Below the pieces are notes generated by a model, which was given only the letters and a program-made list of their open reading frames with translations, had not been told where the DNA came from and made no database searches. Shown here one piece after another: positions 10,010 to 20,241 of a DNA stretch of 64,000 nt; within the stretch, counting starts at the first letter, position 1; every line of letters starts with the position of its first letter. This DNA comes from Symbiodinium natans (lineage: Eukaryota; Sar; Dinophyceae; Suessiales; Symbiodiniaceae). The position numbers and the translations under genes were made by a program. The DNA is taken from the NCBI GenBank assembly GCA_905221605.1, contig CAJNDS010002107.1:191922-255921 (forward strand). The letters are read 5' to 3'.

Positions 10010-10160
10010 CTTGGAGGTTCATGGTACCTATTAACCAGCTATAACTGTACTAGGGTTTAGGGTTTAGGGTTTAGAGTTTAGGGTTTAGGGTTTAGGGTTT
10101 AGGGACAAGAGAGTTTAGGGTCTAGGGAAACGGGTTTAGGGTTTAGGGTTTAGGGCTTGG
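10010..10160. mobile_element. Family A element truncated by TTTAGGG array
   Basis: The left arm CTTGGAGGTTCATGG...ATAACTGTAC ends at 10050 where a TTTAGGG array (10051-10160) takes over; the right arm is missing. Full-length copies: 14331-14471, 31233-31363, 47153-47274. Confidence 0.65.
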
Positions 10161-10518
10161 GGGGTTTGGATTCTTGCCGGGTTGAAGGGTCTCGGGTGTA
10201 CACAGGTTTCTCGAGAAGGCGGTGGCCTTCAGGCTGAGGGCTCGGGCGTTCAGTAGGATCTACACCAGCATGGTCTGACCGCACTTCGCGGGGGTGTAGT
10301 AGTAGGGGGTGCACTTGATGGTGGGCCTTGCAATGCAAGAGAGATGCTGTGGCTCTCTCTAATCTCCCAGACCCTGAACCCCGAACCCCGCCATAGCATG
10401 AACCCTGCCTCGAGTTCTGCACGTTAGTATATAAAGGGGCTCAAAAACAGAAGGGCCCTATACCCTAAACCCTAAACCCTAAACCTTAAACCCTAAACCA
10501 CCAAAGCTTCCTGAATCA

Positions 10519-10607
10519 CGGAGACTGCCTCTGCGATGGGAGGAGGTGAAGAGGGAGCAGCTGGCAGCCGAGAAAGCGGCTGCCGAGCAGGCCTGCATGA
10601 GAAGAAG
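10519..10607 (+). CDS. Exon-like island, coiled-coil type
   Basis: Reads 'WEEVKREQLAAEKAAAEQAC', an Ala/Glu/Lys helix typical of coiled coils. It ends at a long CCCTAAA array. Nearby islands at about 11083-11125 ('AEMRDGFLQQSG') and 12470-12534 are similar in style and may belong to the same gene. Confidence 0.4.
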
Positions 10608-10804
10608 CCCTAAACCCTAAACCCTAAACCCTAAACCCTAAACCCTAAACCCTAAACCCTAAACCCTAAACCCTAAACCCTAAACCCTAAACCCTAAACC
10701 CTAAACCCTAAACCCTAAACCCTAAACCCTAAACCCTAACCCCTAAACCCTAAACCCTAAACCCTAAACCCTAAACCCTATAAACCCTCAACCCTAAACC
10801 CTAC
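10608..10804 (-). repeat. Telomere-type array, about 28 units
   Basis: Nearly perfect (CCCTAAA)n over about 195 bp, one of the longest in the window, with a single CCCTAACC variant near 10738 and degeneration at the right end. Internal position and unique DNA on both sides show it is interstitial. Confidence 0.95.
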
Positions 10805-11425
10805 AAGGCTGTTGAGAGACGGAAGCGGCTTTGAGATGTACCAAGGTGAAGACCCTATACCCTGAAAAAGCCCGAAGACTCTGAAGTCCCGAAGCCCTAG
10901 ATGATGCCCAGCACGCAGAGATCTTGGGCCTACTTGGGCTTAGGGTTTAGGGTTTAGGGTTTAGGGTTTAGGGGTTGACTTAGTAAGTAGGGTTAGTAAG
11001 GTGGGTTATGGGGTTTCTAAGAGGTCTTCTCGGGGATCTTCAGACTTACCAAGTCAAAAATTACCTTCCAAGCACGCCCTACAGGCCGAGATGCGGGACG
11101 GCTTCCTGCAACAGAGTGGCCCTAAGCTGCTTCGGGTTTCGGTCTTTTTTTGGGTCATAGTGGGTTGAAACTTTACATTTAAAGGTACTGAAACTCTATG
11201 AGGAATAGAAATTATTTACATGTTTCATGCTATCCCAACCATGAACTAGGCTCAGGGATGTAGGGTGTAGGGTTTGGGGGTATCAACTCGGGTGTTTAGG
11301 GCCTTGTGGTGTTTCCGTGGGCCTTGGGGACTGTAGGGTTCAGGAGAGTTTTTTGTTTTTTTTTTCCCGGTGCTGGCGGTCGAACCTCTCACCCAAACGC
11401 TACACAACCCCACAGCCCGGGAAAG

Positions 11426-11604
11426 CCCTAAACCCTAAACCCGAAACCCTAAACCCGAAACCCGAAACCCGAAACCCGAAACCCGAAACCCGAAACCCGA
11501 AACCCTAAACCCTAAACCCTAAACCCTAAACCCTAAACCCTAAACCCTAAACCCCAAACCCCAAACCCCAAACCCCAAACCCCAAACCCCAAACCCCAAA
11601 CCCT
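11426..11604 (-). repeat. Block-homogenised telomere-variant array
   Basis: The array changes by blocks: CCCTAAA/CCCGAAA mixed, then a run of CCCGAAA, then CCCTAAA, then a run of CCCCAAA. Each variant is clustered, which points to local tandem duplication after the variant arose. Confidence 0.9.
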
Positions 11605-12035
11605 GCCCTGGACAGCCCCAAAACGCACCCTGGACAAGTCTAAACCCTGAACGCCTGAGGGGCGCACCCTCAAATCAAGACAGCCCAAAGGCTCGAAAGC
11701 CTGAGCCCCCTAAGCAACACAACATCTCGACTTCAGGGTTTAGGGTTTAGGGTTTAGGGTTTAGGGTTCGGGTTTAGGGTTTAGGGCTTAGGGTTCCTTT
11801 CTAAGGGTAGCTACATGGGCCCTTTTCATGGTCCTTACCTCCGGTAAAGGGTTCTGAAGTATGGGCCCCTAGGTTGCTTAGGGTTTATGTAAGGGTTCAC
11901 CTTTTAAGGGCCCATATGACGGGACCATGCAACTATCCTAAGATCCTTGAGACCTTGAAAGCCCCAACGCCCCAAATAAAATTCAATGAACTTTCTTCAA
12001 ACATCGCCACCCTGCAGGCCAGGAATTTGCGAGCT

Positions 12036-12215
12036 CGCTCTGGGGTTGGGCACTCCAGGGACATGGGGCTACTCTGGGGTTGGGCATGCCGGACCCCCTG
12101 TGGATACCCTGGGGGCACTCTCTAGGCACACTCTGGGGTTGGGCTCTGGGCATACTCTGAAGTTGGGGACTCCAGGGATGTTGTGGGGATCTCTTGGGGT
12201 TGGGCACTCCAGTGA
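12036..12215 (+). repeat. Minisatellite (CTCTGGGGTTGGGCAC type)
   Basis: Five or so imperfect copies of a 25-40 bp unit with core CTCTGGGGTTGGGC and often CACTCCAGGGA. Both strands are open over part of it, giving artefactual ORFs. Confidence 0.75.
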
Positions 12216-12469
12216 TCCAGGGCCTGTCTGGGAGAAACAGAAGATTTTAAAATCTAAGAGCCCCACACCGAGAGTGGGGAACAATCCCCAAAGCCCTAAG
12301 CAAGCCTAGGGTCCGGAACTCCAAGCCCTTAGCCCTAAGGCCGAAAACTTCAAACCGCCCAATCCCCAAACCCCAAGCTCCAAAACCCTACGCCCGAAAC
12401 CCTCAACCCTCAACCCTAAACCCTAAGCTCTAAACCTGAAGCTTGTCGCCCCAACCCCCGAGCGCCCAG

Positions 12470-12534
12470 GTCTCAGGAGTTGGCTTCAGCCGCCCAGAAG
12501 GCGGTTTCTTTACTTCTTCATGCTCTTAATGCTC
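12470..12534 (+). CDS. Exon-like island, helical
   Basis: After GCGCCCAG the frame reads 'SQELASAAQKAVSLLLHALN', a strong amphipathic helix. CCCTAAA units lie on both sides. Possibly in the same coiled-coil gene as 10519-10607. Confidence 0.35.
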
Positions 12535-12901
12535 TAAACCCTGAACCCAGAACCCTGCAGGAGGCGCTTGACTTCTTTCAGACTGGGGCCACCCGGCAGG
12601 AGTCATCCTTTCTTGAGGATTTGGGGTGTAGGGTTTAGGGTTTATTGAACCTAACATAGGGGGGCTTAACTTGTAGGGTTGCGGCTGTAGAGTTTTAGGG
12701 TTTAGACCTGACTCCCCGCTACCCAATATTCCCTAAACCCCCAACCCGAATCTGCCACAATCCCTCCACCCTGGAAATTCCACACCACCTACTGCCATTA
12801 GAACTTTCAACTTTGGTATATGTCATGCTATATTGGGGGAGGGAGTATTTGTCAGGTGAGGGAACCGGGGAGGGGGGGGGAAAAGAAGCCCTGCTTGGAG
12901 G

Positions 12902-13031
12902 GGAGGTTCGTGCGTACTAGTACTTATCATGGACAACCCCCAGTATAACTGTACTTTAGGACCTACTTAGAGGACTCAGGGGCGCTTCTAAGTACAGTTA
13001 TCAAGGGGGCTATAAGAACGCATGAACCTCC
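12902..13031. mobile_element. Family A inverted-repeat element (diverged)
   Basis: Arms GGAGGTTCGTGCGTACT and AAGAACGCATGAACCTCCG; the centre has ATAACTGTACTTTAGG and TAAGTACAGTTATC as in other A copies. The following sequence reads 'ERGFGLLNGPLKKPRKRAT' (about 13031-13088), a possible basic exon. Confidence 0.65.
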
Positions 13032-13433
13032 GAGCGTGGCTTTGGCCTGCTTAATGGCCCCCTGAAGAAACCCAGAAAGCGCGCGACCTAAACCCTAAAC
13101 CCTAAACCCTGGATAAGTTCCAACTTTCAACCTCAGGTCTAAGTGGTCTACTGTTTAGGGTTTAGGGTTTTGGGGTTGAGGGGCTAGGGTTTAGGGTGTA
13201 GGGTTTAGGGTTCAGGGCCCTATGGAAGCGTGAATGCCTCAGGCCTCCGACCAGCTCACCCCGCAGTGCTGCGGCTAGACGGGCCAAAAAACCCCTAAAC
13301 CCTAAACCCTAAACCCTAAACCCTAAACCCTAAGCCCTAAACCCTAAACCCTAAACCCTAACCCTAAACCCTAAACCCTAAACCCTAAACCCTAGACCCC
13401 TCAACCCGCGGAAAAGTGACACTTCAAGCCCAG

Positions 13434-13529
13434 GCCGCCGCCCTCATGGACTCCTTCGGTGGCGGTGGTGGTGGTGGCTCAGGGTCCCGCGGAGGCCTCC
13501 ACCGCCACGCTTTCCTTGTTATCTCCCCG
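13434..13529 (+). CDS. Exon-like island with Gly run
   Basis: After AAGCCCAG the frame reads 'AAALMDSFGGGGGGGSGSRG' and continues to 'LHRHAFLVISP'. CCCTAAA (13287-13394) precedes it and a long TTTAGGG array (13531-13627) follows: the C-array/exon/G-array layout seen repeatedly. Product unknown. Confidence 0.35.
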
Positions 13530-14112
13530 GGCTTGGGGTTTAGGGTTTAGGGTTTGGGGTTTAGGGTTTAGGGTTTAGGGTTTAGGGTTTAGGGTTTAGG
13601 GTTTAGGGTTTAGGGTTTAGGGTTTAGTGTTATTCGGGAGTAGCGTTCAGGACTTAGGGTATGGGGGGTGTCCTTGAAGAAGGCGTCATGACGCCAAGTG
13701 AGCTTCAATACGCAAGTTGGGACCATCTATGCCGTGCTTGACCGTGCTTGTGGTGGTTGGTTTGCATCGCGCGCAGCTGGGCATCCTTTCCGCAACATCA
13801 AGCGCGAGCATTCGTGCCCTAAACCCGAAACCCGAAACCCTAAACCCGAATTGAGTCGGAGAACGCCAGTTCGGGTTCCGTTTATATAGTCACTTCTCCA
13901 AACTTATGGTCCCCTTTGGGGTTGCTATTAAACTGCGGCCCCTAATATTTGGGGTATGAAAAAAAGGACACCGAGCTATTTTGCGTGGGTTGCTTAACCT
14001 ACACAGAGTCCTGTCAAGTGGGCCCCAAACCCCCAATCGCGGCGAAGCTGAAGCCCCAAAACTCTCAACAACCACCAGCCTTAAGTCCTATATCTAAGCC
14101 CTAAAGTTACTG

Positions 14113-14205
14113 GGTAGCCCAGTGGTGCCCTTTCCCTTTTCTGGCTCAAGGCTTCCTTATGACGTAACCAACCCAAAAAGGGTGCCCCGTACTCACTGGG
14201 CTACC
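14113..14205. mobile_element. Family B introner
   Basis: Left end GGTAGCCCAGTGGTGCCC, right end CACTGGGCTACC; centre GGCTCAAGGCTTCC...GTAACCAACCC. Reading it as an intron (GTAGCC...CTACCAG) leads directly into the exon at 14208. Confidence 0.7.
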
Positions 14206-14207
14206 AG

Positions 14208-14330
14208 GAAAGCCTTCCACCCGAAACGCAGACCGGAGGCAGCGGGGGAGGCGGCCGTGGAGAAGGCAGCGGGCGCCGGCGACCTTCCGGCCGTTCGGGT
14301 GCGGGGAGGCGGGCGTCTGAGCGGGCAATC
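14208..14330 (+). CDS. Exon between a family B and a family A introner
   Basis: The frame reads 'KAFHPKRRPEAAGEAAVEKA' then 'AGDLPAVRVRGGGRLSGQ'. It is bounded exactly by the right end of a family B element and the left end of a family A element, the pattern expected if both are introns. Basic and Ala-rich; product unknown. Confidence 0.45.
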
Positions 14331-14471
14331 CTTGGAGGTTCATGGTACTTATTCACTAGTTACAACTGTACCTATAACCCACTTATGAGCCCCTTAAGTG
14401 CCCGAATCTGGTTATAAGTACAAGTCTAAGTACAGTTACAATTGGCTTAGCAAGTACCATAAACCTCCAAG
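14331..14471. mobile_element. Family A inverted-repeat element, full length
   Basis: 141 bp. Arms CTTGGAGGTTCATGGTACTT and AAGTACCATAAACCTCCAAG; inner arms TTACAACTGTAC and AAGTACAGTTACAATTGG. No clear target-site duplication. Ends in AAG, so it carries its own acceptor. Confidence 0.8.
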
Positions 14472-15426
14472 TAATGGCTTCGAACGCCACCCCTGCCATA
14501 GGTTTTCGGGCTCCTGGGGGGCCCCTGCTTCCATGCAGGGGAATATGGCACAAGAGGTTGCTTGTAGAAGTCTTTTTACGGCTCCCATATTGCCCCAAAC
14601 CCTAAACCTGAGCATCGTTATATGGAGAAGGTGAGAACATCAGCACCCAGCATGCTGGCTAATTACCACTGGGTTTGAGAGCGGCTGTGGTGCTTGCCAT
14701 ACTTCGGGTTCAGGATTCAGGGGCTCGTTTCCTGTGGAGTTCGCCCAGGATTCTGCTTAGGGGTGCTGTCATCTTTGTTGGCAATTGCAGAAATGTTTCT
14801 TATGGCTTGCAGCTTGAGGGTTTCCCGTAAAGGCGTGGCGACCATATGGACCGGCAGAAGCAACTGTGGCCGTGCACGGCAAGGAAGTGTAATGTAGGAG
14901 TCTTAAGAGTTAGAATAGGGTTTTGGGGTTTTTTTGGTAGTATTCCGACCCACACATTCTAGGTCAGGTGCTACTCAAGCTGCACGGCTCCATGTTCGGT
15001 TCTCTAGAGTGGGCCCCAGCCCCCCCCCCCCCCCCCCACTATACAGGGCCGCATTCTATCAGCCAGCACCCCAACAAAAAAGGCAGCCAAAAAAGGCAGA
15101 ACATCTTGGTAGAAACCGACAAGATTCCAGCACCCCAACAAAAAAGGCAGCCAAAAAAGGCAGAACATCTTGGTAGAAACCGACAAGATCATCACTTGCC
15201 GAGCTGGCAGACGGAAGGGTATGGCATGGTCCCTTCGTGTATCTTTGCTCAGCGGCCAGCACGTCGTCATCACAGCCGACCCTAGATCCATTTTGGGGGC
15301 CATTTTTCTATTTTTGTTCATATAAAACCCAAGAGGAGATCAAAAACATCCCTGTATATTCTTGTTTATATAAAAACCCAAGAGGATATTGAAAAATGCA
15401 ATTTCTATTAGGGTTCTAGAGGGGAG
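14472..15426. other. Filler with poly-C tract, 64-bp duplication and family P
   Basis: Contains a poly-C run near 15018-15037 and a perfect tandem duplication of about 64 bp. 15315-15425 holds family P motifs (TATATAAAACCCAAGAGGATATT, second copy 37652-37725). No convincing exon. Confidence 0.5.
15063..15190 (+). repeat. Tandem duplication, 2 x 64 bp
   Basis: Two near-identical units each starting CCAGCACCCCAACAAAAAAG and ending AAACCGACAAGAT. Recent duplication; no coding role seen. Confidence 0.9.
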
Positions 15427-15573
15427 TCGAGGACCCAGAGTGGACGGTGGAGCTGCTCAGGCAGCAGGCGCAGGAGGGGTTCCGCAGAGGCATCGGCCAC
15501 CTGTGCGGCAGCTCGGGCGCGCCCATGCGGGGCGCCAGCTCCCTGCATGCAGCCGGAGTCCCTTACTTCGCCA
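15427..15573 (+). CDS. Exon-like island upstream of RCC1-like gene
   Basis: Reads 'EDPEWTVELLRQQAQEGFRR' then 'GIGHLCGSSGAPMRGASSLH'. The frame would close at TAG at 15577, at the left edge of a family Q introner. Phase does not join cleanly to the RCC1-like exon at 15692, so it may be the end of a separate gene or an exon with an unrecognised donor. Confidence 0.4.
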
Positions 15574-15691
15574 GTAGTTAGCTTTTAAACTTTTTTGCGT
15601 TTCCTTTTAAACTTTTTTTGGTTTCCTCATTTTTAGTAGGAATAAATAAAGTTTAGCCTTTTTGTTTTCTCCCTTGGCTGTTGGAGACAAG
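15574..15691. mobile_element. Family Q introner, copy 1
   Basis: Starts GTAGTTAGC, holds 'AGTAGGAATAAATAAAGTTTA' type text and ends CTCCCTTGGCTGTTGGAGACAAG before an exon. The same 3' end and the same AGTAGGAATAA core occur in the next intron (15785-15993), so the two are copies of one family. Confidence 0.6.
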
Positions 15692-15784
15692 GTCCGGGAT
15701 GGTGATACCTTGACGGCCCTGGTGCGCTCCCCACAGCTTGCCGCCACTTGGGCTGCCTTTGCTTTGCTTCGAGCGGATGGCTCG
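15692..15784 (+). CDS. RCC1-like protein, first recognised exon
   Basis: 31 codons, phase 0 at both ends: 'VRDGDTLTALVRSPQLAATW' then 'AAFALLRADGS'. The end matches the repeat consensus AFAALRADGSVVTWG of the large exon, which resumes with 'VVTWG' at 15994. Hence the 209-bp gap is an intron. Confidence 0.65.
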
Positions 15785-15993
15785 GTAGCTTCCTTCTCCA
15801 GCAGCGGAACTTTAAGCTTTTTTGGGATTCCTTATCTAGTAGGAATAATCAAGTGCTGCACTTTAAGCTTTTTGGGATTCTTTATTTAGTAGGAATAATA
15901 AAGTGCTGAACTTTAAGCTTCTTGGGATTCCTTATTTAGTAGGAATAGTAAAGTTTAACCTCGTCTTTCTCCCTTGGCTATTGGAGAAGTAAG
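15785..15993 (+). mobile_element. Family Q introner inside the RCC1-like gene
   Basis: The intron starts GTAG and the next exon also starts GTAG; the shared flank is GGTAG on both sides, a target-site duplication. Splicing TCG to GTA GTG ACT restores 'ADGSVVTWG'. Inside, a unit of about 50 bp (CTTTAAGCTTTTTGGGATTC...AGTAGGAATAATAAAGTGCTG) is present three times; copy 1 of the family (15574-15691) has a related unit. Confidence 0.7.
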
Positions 15994-17352
15994 GTAGTGA
16001 CTTGGGGCGATCCATCCTTTGGTGGGGACAGCGCTGTGGTCCAACAGCAGCTACGAGGCGTGATGAGGGTCAAAGCGACGGTGGATGGTGGGGCTGCTTT
16101 TGCTGCCATTTGTGGCGATGAGTCCGTGGTTACTTGGGGTCAGAGATTTGCAGGCGGCCTCATCCCAGCAGGGCTGCAGTTTCGGCTGCAACAAGTGCAG
16201 GAGATTCAGGCCTGCGCCCTGGGCTTTGCTGCCATCTGCGCAGATGGCTCCCTTGTCACCTGGGGGCAGCTGCTAGATTTCAGATCGGGGCCCCCGCGCG
16301 CCCGACAAGTTCAGGCCACCCGGGGCGCGTTCGCAGCCATTCTAGAGGATGGGACCGTGGTGGCCTGGGGGGACCATCTGAGAGGTGGTGACATCAGTAG
16401 GGTCAAATCCCAGCTGACGGATGTTGAGCAAATTGCCTCCACTAGAGGTGCTTTTGCTGCAGTCAAGGCAGATGGGACGGTTGTGACATGGGGCGATTCT
16501 GCTTTTGGTGGTGACAGCGACCACGTGCGTGAGCACTTGCAGAACGTCAAGTGCATTCGAGCGCTGAAGAGGTCTATATATCAGTACGGTGGCTACTTTG
16601 CAGCGATCCGTGAGGATGGTTCTGTTGTGACTTGGGGTTGTGCAGAGAGGGAGTTCCCACAGGTTACGGACGTCAAGGAAGTCCAAAGCAATTGGCGATG
16701 TTTCGCGGCAGTCAAAACGGACGGCTCGGTGGTCACATGGGGGGACCGCCAAGGCAACAAAGAGTTTGATTCCGTCAAGCATCGGCTAAAGGACGTGCAG
16801 TGCCTTGAAAGCACCGAGTTTGCCTTTGCTGCCCTCCTGAGCGATGGATCCGTCGTAGACTGGGGCCATGCCTCTCCAGACAAGATCCCTGCGCCGGAGG
16901 ATCTAAAGGACGTTGTGCAGATCAAGGGCTCCGAGGGTGCCTTCGCCGCCTTGAGGGCAGACGGCTCGGTGGTGAGCTGGGGTAGCACGTCCTGTGGCGG
17001 CGACAGCAGCTCCGTGCAGCAGCAGCTGCAACAGGTCACGTGCATTCAGGCATCCGCGCGCGCCTTCGCGGCCCTGCGCTCGGATGGATCGGTGATCGCC
17101 TGGGGCTGTCCTTCCTGGGGTGGCGACGCATCGCAAGTCCAAGACCAGTTGGTGTGTCCCTTCCAGCGGCCCAAAAGGCCCAAAGGGCCCAAAGGGCCCA
17201 AAGGGCCCAAGAGGCCCAAAAATCCGGCCAGAGCCCGACTGCGATCCCGCGCGCTCCAGCTTCTCAAGAGACCGAAGTTTCCCAGCTGCATCAAGAGCCG
17301 AAGCGGGCAAAAGAGTGCGAAGCAAAGGACGGGCCTCTGCCATCTGTTGTAG
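15994..17352 (+). CDS. RCC1-like repeat protein, main exon
   Basis: About 390 residues of tandem repeats of about 40-50 residues with the core 'AFAALRADGSVVSWG' and spacer 'GGDSSSVQQQLQQVTCIQAS'. This resembles the blades of RCC1-type beta propellers (RCC1, HERC, PAM families), which bind Ran, chromatin or membrane partners; dinoflagellates have very many such genes. Eight or nine repeats are visible, compared with seven in canonical RCC1. After residue about 385 the frame enters a CCCAAAGGG simple repeat (PKG in this frame, AQRAQ in the next). The next frame, with 'ASQETEVSQLHQEPKRAKE', looks more natural there, so the true C-terminus probably involves a frame change or splice near 17160. 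A family B-like GTAGCCCAGTGG begins at 17349. Substrate unknown. Confidence 0.8.
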   Translation, partial: VVTWGDPSFGGDSAVVQQQLRGVMRVKATVDGGAAFAAICGDESVVTWGQRFAGGLIPAGLQFRLQQVQEIQACALGFAAICADGSLVTWGQLLDFRSGPPRARQVQATRGAFAAILEDGTVVAWGDHLRGGDISRVKSQLTDVEQIASTRGAFAAVKADGTVVTWGDSAFGGDSDHVREHLQNVKCIRALKRSIYQYGGYFAAIREDGSVVTWGCAEREFPQVTDVKEVQSNWRCFAAVKTDGSVVTWGDRQGNKEFDSVKHRLKDVQCLESTEFAFAALLSDGSVVDWGHASPDKIPAPEDLKDVVQIKGSEGAFAALRADGSVVSWGSTSCGGDSSSVQQQLQQVTCIQASARAFAALRSDGSVIAWGCPSWGGDASQVQDQLVCPFQRPKRPKGPKGPKGPKRPKNPARARLRSRALQLLKRPKFPSCIKSRSGQKSAKQRTGLCHLL

Positions 17353-18891
17353 CCCAGTGGCCCAGTGGTACTTTTTTTGCATTCCTTTTTAGTGAGTTTA
17401 GGGTCTTCTTTTCAAAAGTTTGAAGCCCCAACAAGGGTATCCTTCTTGCAGTCTGGTTGCTGAGGGGGTGTTGGCTCGAAAGATGTCTCCCAATCTTCTG
17501 AGCGATCACCAGACACCCCAAACCCTACTACACATCCCTACCGTAAGAACCCCAAACCTACTTTGTGTAGGTTATGAGTTATTACAATAGAGCACTTTAT
17601 AGGATTACAAAAACAGGACAGGTTTTGCGGTTTAGAAGGTAAGCCCTAAAATGCCCTCAAGCGCTGATATTCCGGGACACTGAATCCTCAGCGTTTGCCT
17701 AGACAGAAGGATCCCTTTTAAGTTTCAGGGTTTAGGGTTTAGGGTTTGGGGTTTGGGGTTTGGGGTTTAGAAGGAACCTAGAGCCCTCAAAAGGGGAAGA
17801 AGGCCCACTGGAAGATGCAGAGAACAATGGTTGCGACGGGCAGCTTAGGAACGTAAGGGCCAGATGCCAAACCCCCGAGCCCCAAAAGCTTCACCCTTAA
17901 TCCTGAACCCTAAACCCTGAACCCTAAAACCCCAAACCCTAAACCCTAAACCCTAAACCCTAAACCCTAAACCCTAAACCCTAAACCCTAAACCCTAAAC
18001 CCTAAACCCTAAACCCTAAACCCTAAACCTAAACCCTAAACCCTAAACCCTAAACCCTAGCCTTAACACCTGAACCCAAGACCCCACCATTAACCGCCTT
18101 CACCCCTACACCCAAGACCCCAAATCCCTAAATCGGGAAGACGTCGAACTTCACTCTCAGGCTTCCTCTTGTAGTGGATCTTCACAAAAGAAGCCCAAAC
18201 CCCAAACTCTTGAAGCTAGGGTTTAGGGTTTAGGGTTTAGGGTTTTGGGTTTTGGGTCTCGGGTGGAGCCTCGACAGTCCTGGGTTCAAAGGGTTCTGAA
18301 GTTTCTGAGTTGAGCTGTTGAAGTGCCTTCGCGTATCCCTGTGAGCCCCTAAACCCTGAACTTAGCATATATACACACATACATACATACATATATATAT
18401 ATATAAGTATGTTAATATACATATATATACACATTATATATATATATACATACATAACTATATGTATATATATACAGAACTATCTATATATGTATATATA
18501 TATATGTATATAGCCTTGGTCAGCTGCCCAGCAAGCTCTTGCAACTACGGGGCTGCCCAGCGAAACAGAACCCAGAATGAACAAAGGCACCCCAAAAGCA
18601 AACTCTCGGTATCCTCTACACAGTGGGCCCTTTTAGATAGGCCAGTTATAAGTGGGTTCTAAGTATGCTTGTAAGGCTTATAAGCCTAGAGGCCCCAACC
18701 CTCCTAAAACCCTAGCAGGCCCCAAAGCTACCTTTCTATGGCGACGTTCCCTCCATCGAACCCCACTGAAACATCCTAAACCCTAAGCCCTAAGCCCTAA
18801 GCCCTAAGCCCTAAGCCCTAAGCCCTAAGCCCTAAACCCTAAACCCTAAACCCTAAACCCTAAACCCTAAACCCTAAACCATCTCCGGCAG
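17353..18891. other. Arrays and AT-rich repeats
   Basis: Truncated family B start (17349-17391), TTTAGGG at 17728-17770 and 18220-18256, a long CCCTAAA array at about 17890-18059, a TA-rich microsatellite at 18366-18510, and a CCCTAAG-to-CCCTAAA array at 18772-18881. The island 18515-18615 may be an exon but no frame stands out. Confidence 0.6.
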
Positions 18892-18978
18892 GGGGCCGGC
18901 CTGGCTGGTCTTCGTTGCATGCAGCCTCCTCGCCGCCGCTGTGGCCTTCCGAATGCCCCCTTGCTTCGCCAAAACTTG
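18892..18978 (+). CDS. Exon-like island with membrane helix
   Basis: After TCCGGCAG the frame reads 'GPAWLVFVACSLLAAAVAFR', a good transmembrane segment, then 'MPPCFAKT'. CCCTAAA/CCCTAAG array before, TTTAGGG array after (18978-19056). Probably part of a membrane protein gene; partners not resolved. Confidence 0.45.
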
Positions 18979-19294
18979 GTTTAGGGGGGTTTAGGGTTTA
19001 GGGTTTAGGGTTTAGGGTTTAGGGTTTAGGGTTTAGGGTTTAGGGTTTAGGGTTTAGACTCAGGGAAAGTCGACATAGAAAGCCGATTCTGGGGCTTGGC
19101 TGGGTGTACAGTTTAGGGTGCTTAGGGCGCTTAGGGTTAGAGGATACGGAGCGTTCAGTTGTGTCTTTTGAGGGGGCGGGGGGGATGGGGAGGCTTATTT
19201 CTGAATTCCTGAAAGCTTTCTGGGCTTCGGGTTTGGGATTGAGGTTTTTTCTGCTTAAGTATAACCTCCTCTTTTTCGGGCAAAGGGGGGTTGG

Positions 19295-19440
19295 TTGAAA
19301 AGAAGAATGGCACAGATAGGTCTATGTATGCTGATAGTCTTGGCATTAGTAACACTTGTAGCAAGCAGAGCAACCACACTCTTCAGCCGCTTCACAATCC
19401 TCATAATCATGCGGTCAAGTGCTGCACGGGAGCACCAGAC
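19295..19440 (+). CDS. Possible exon with membrane helix
   Basis: Frame with 'MAQIGLCMLIVLALVTLVAS', a strong hydrophobic helix, followed by 'RATTLFSRFTILIIM'. A second overlapping frame is also open, and there is no clear splice border, so this is tentative. Confidence 0.25.
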
Positions 19441-19847
19441 GCCAACTCTGAACCCGAAAGCCCGAACCTTGGGTTATTAGGTTCGGCTTCCATTTCATAT
19501 GTGGCTAGGACAAATTTGAGCCTTAAGATGACTGCAATATCTATAAGCACTTCTAGTGGGGTTTTAGGAGGGGCTTGGTGAAGGGGGGGTGAGCTAGCTG
19601 AACCGCCCTAAACCCTAAACCCTCGACTCTCCACCCTAAACCCTAAAACCCTGCACCCTAAAACCCTCAACCCTGAAACCCTGAGCCCCCAACACGCCAT
19701 GAGGCGCCGGCGCCGGCGCCGCCAATCGCAGCATCAGAAGCGCCTGCCGATCCGGGCGATGGCCCATGCTTAGGGGCCATGGCTTTCAGGGTTTGGGAGA
19801 TAGGGGTTTAGGGGTTCAGGGGTTTAGGGGTTTAGGGGTCCTCGCAG

Positions 19848-19960
19848 TGTCTTGATTTGCCTGAAAATGCGGGCATACAAGCTTTAATTGAGCAGCAACG
19901 ATTAAGGCGCTTAGCTATCCGTGACTTACGTCGCATTTCTAGGGTCTTCTCTGCGAAGTT
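19848..19960 (+). CDS. Exon-like island, basic helical
   Basis: After CCTCGCAG: 'CLDLPENAGIQALIEQQRLR' then 'RLAIRDLRRISRVFSAKL', ending at a GTAGTC donor. Convincing composition and borders; family unknown. It could follow the membrane-helix exons at 18.9-19.4 kb. Confidence 0.45.
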
Positions 19961-20241
19961 GTAGTCTGGCTGTTGCTGCATGCGCTTGCTCTTACTCACC
20001 GTAATTCGCACACTTCTGACTGTCCCGCTTACACTTTCACGGGGGTAGCCACGAGAGCTGTCCCTGGCAGGCTTGACGTTTCGAATGCCTGAGAGAGAGA
20101 GAGGGGTTTAGTGTTTAGAGGTTAGGGTAGGACGCTTGCAAAAGAGTTTAGGGTATGGCTGGGTGGGGTTTCAGTTTGTCTGGCAAGGTTTGAGGTTTAG
20201 GAGGGGCTGGCTGGCTGGCATTCATCGGATGTTACCTTGGA

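Larger units (their letters stand above)
10805..12469. other. Arrays, element family O and filler
   Basis: TTTAGGG arrays at 10937-10972 and 11736-11800 and a graded CCCNAAA array (listed separately). The segment 11152-11252 (GGTCATAGT...AATCCCAACCATGAA type) recurs at 30176-30272 and defines family O. Apart from a possible exon at 11083-11125 no gene is seen. Confidence 0.55.

Noticed and set aside
10150-10422. Minus-strand protein-like text ('TPYYYTPAKCGQTMLV')
   Set aside because: Suggestive over about 50 codons, but there is an in-frame TAG and no clear splice borders; kept out of the feature list.
14140-14160. Possible spliced-leader gene (TGGCTCAAGG)
   Set aside because: Only the last ten bases resemble the dinoflagellate spliced leader; the rest belongs to family B element sequence, and no CCGTAGCCATTTTGG is present.
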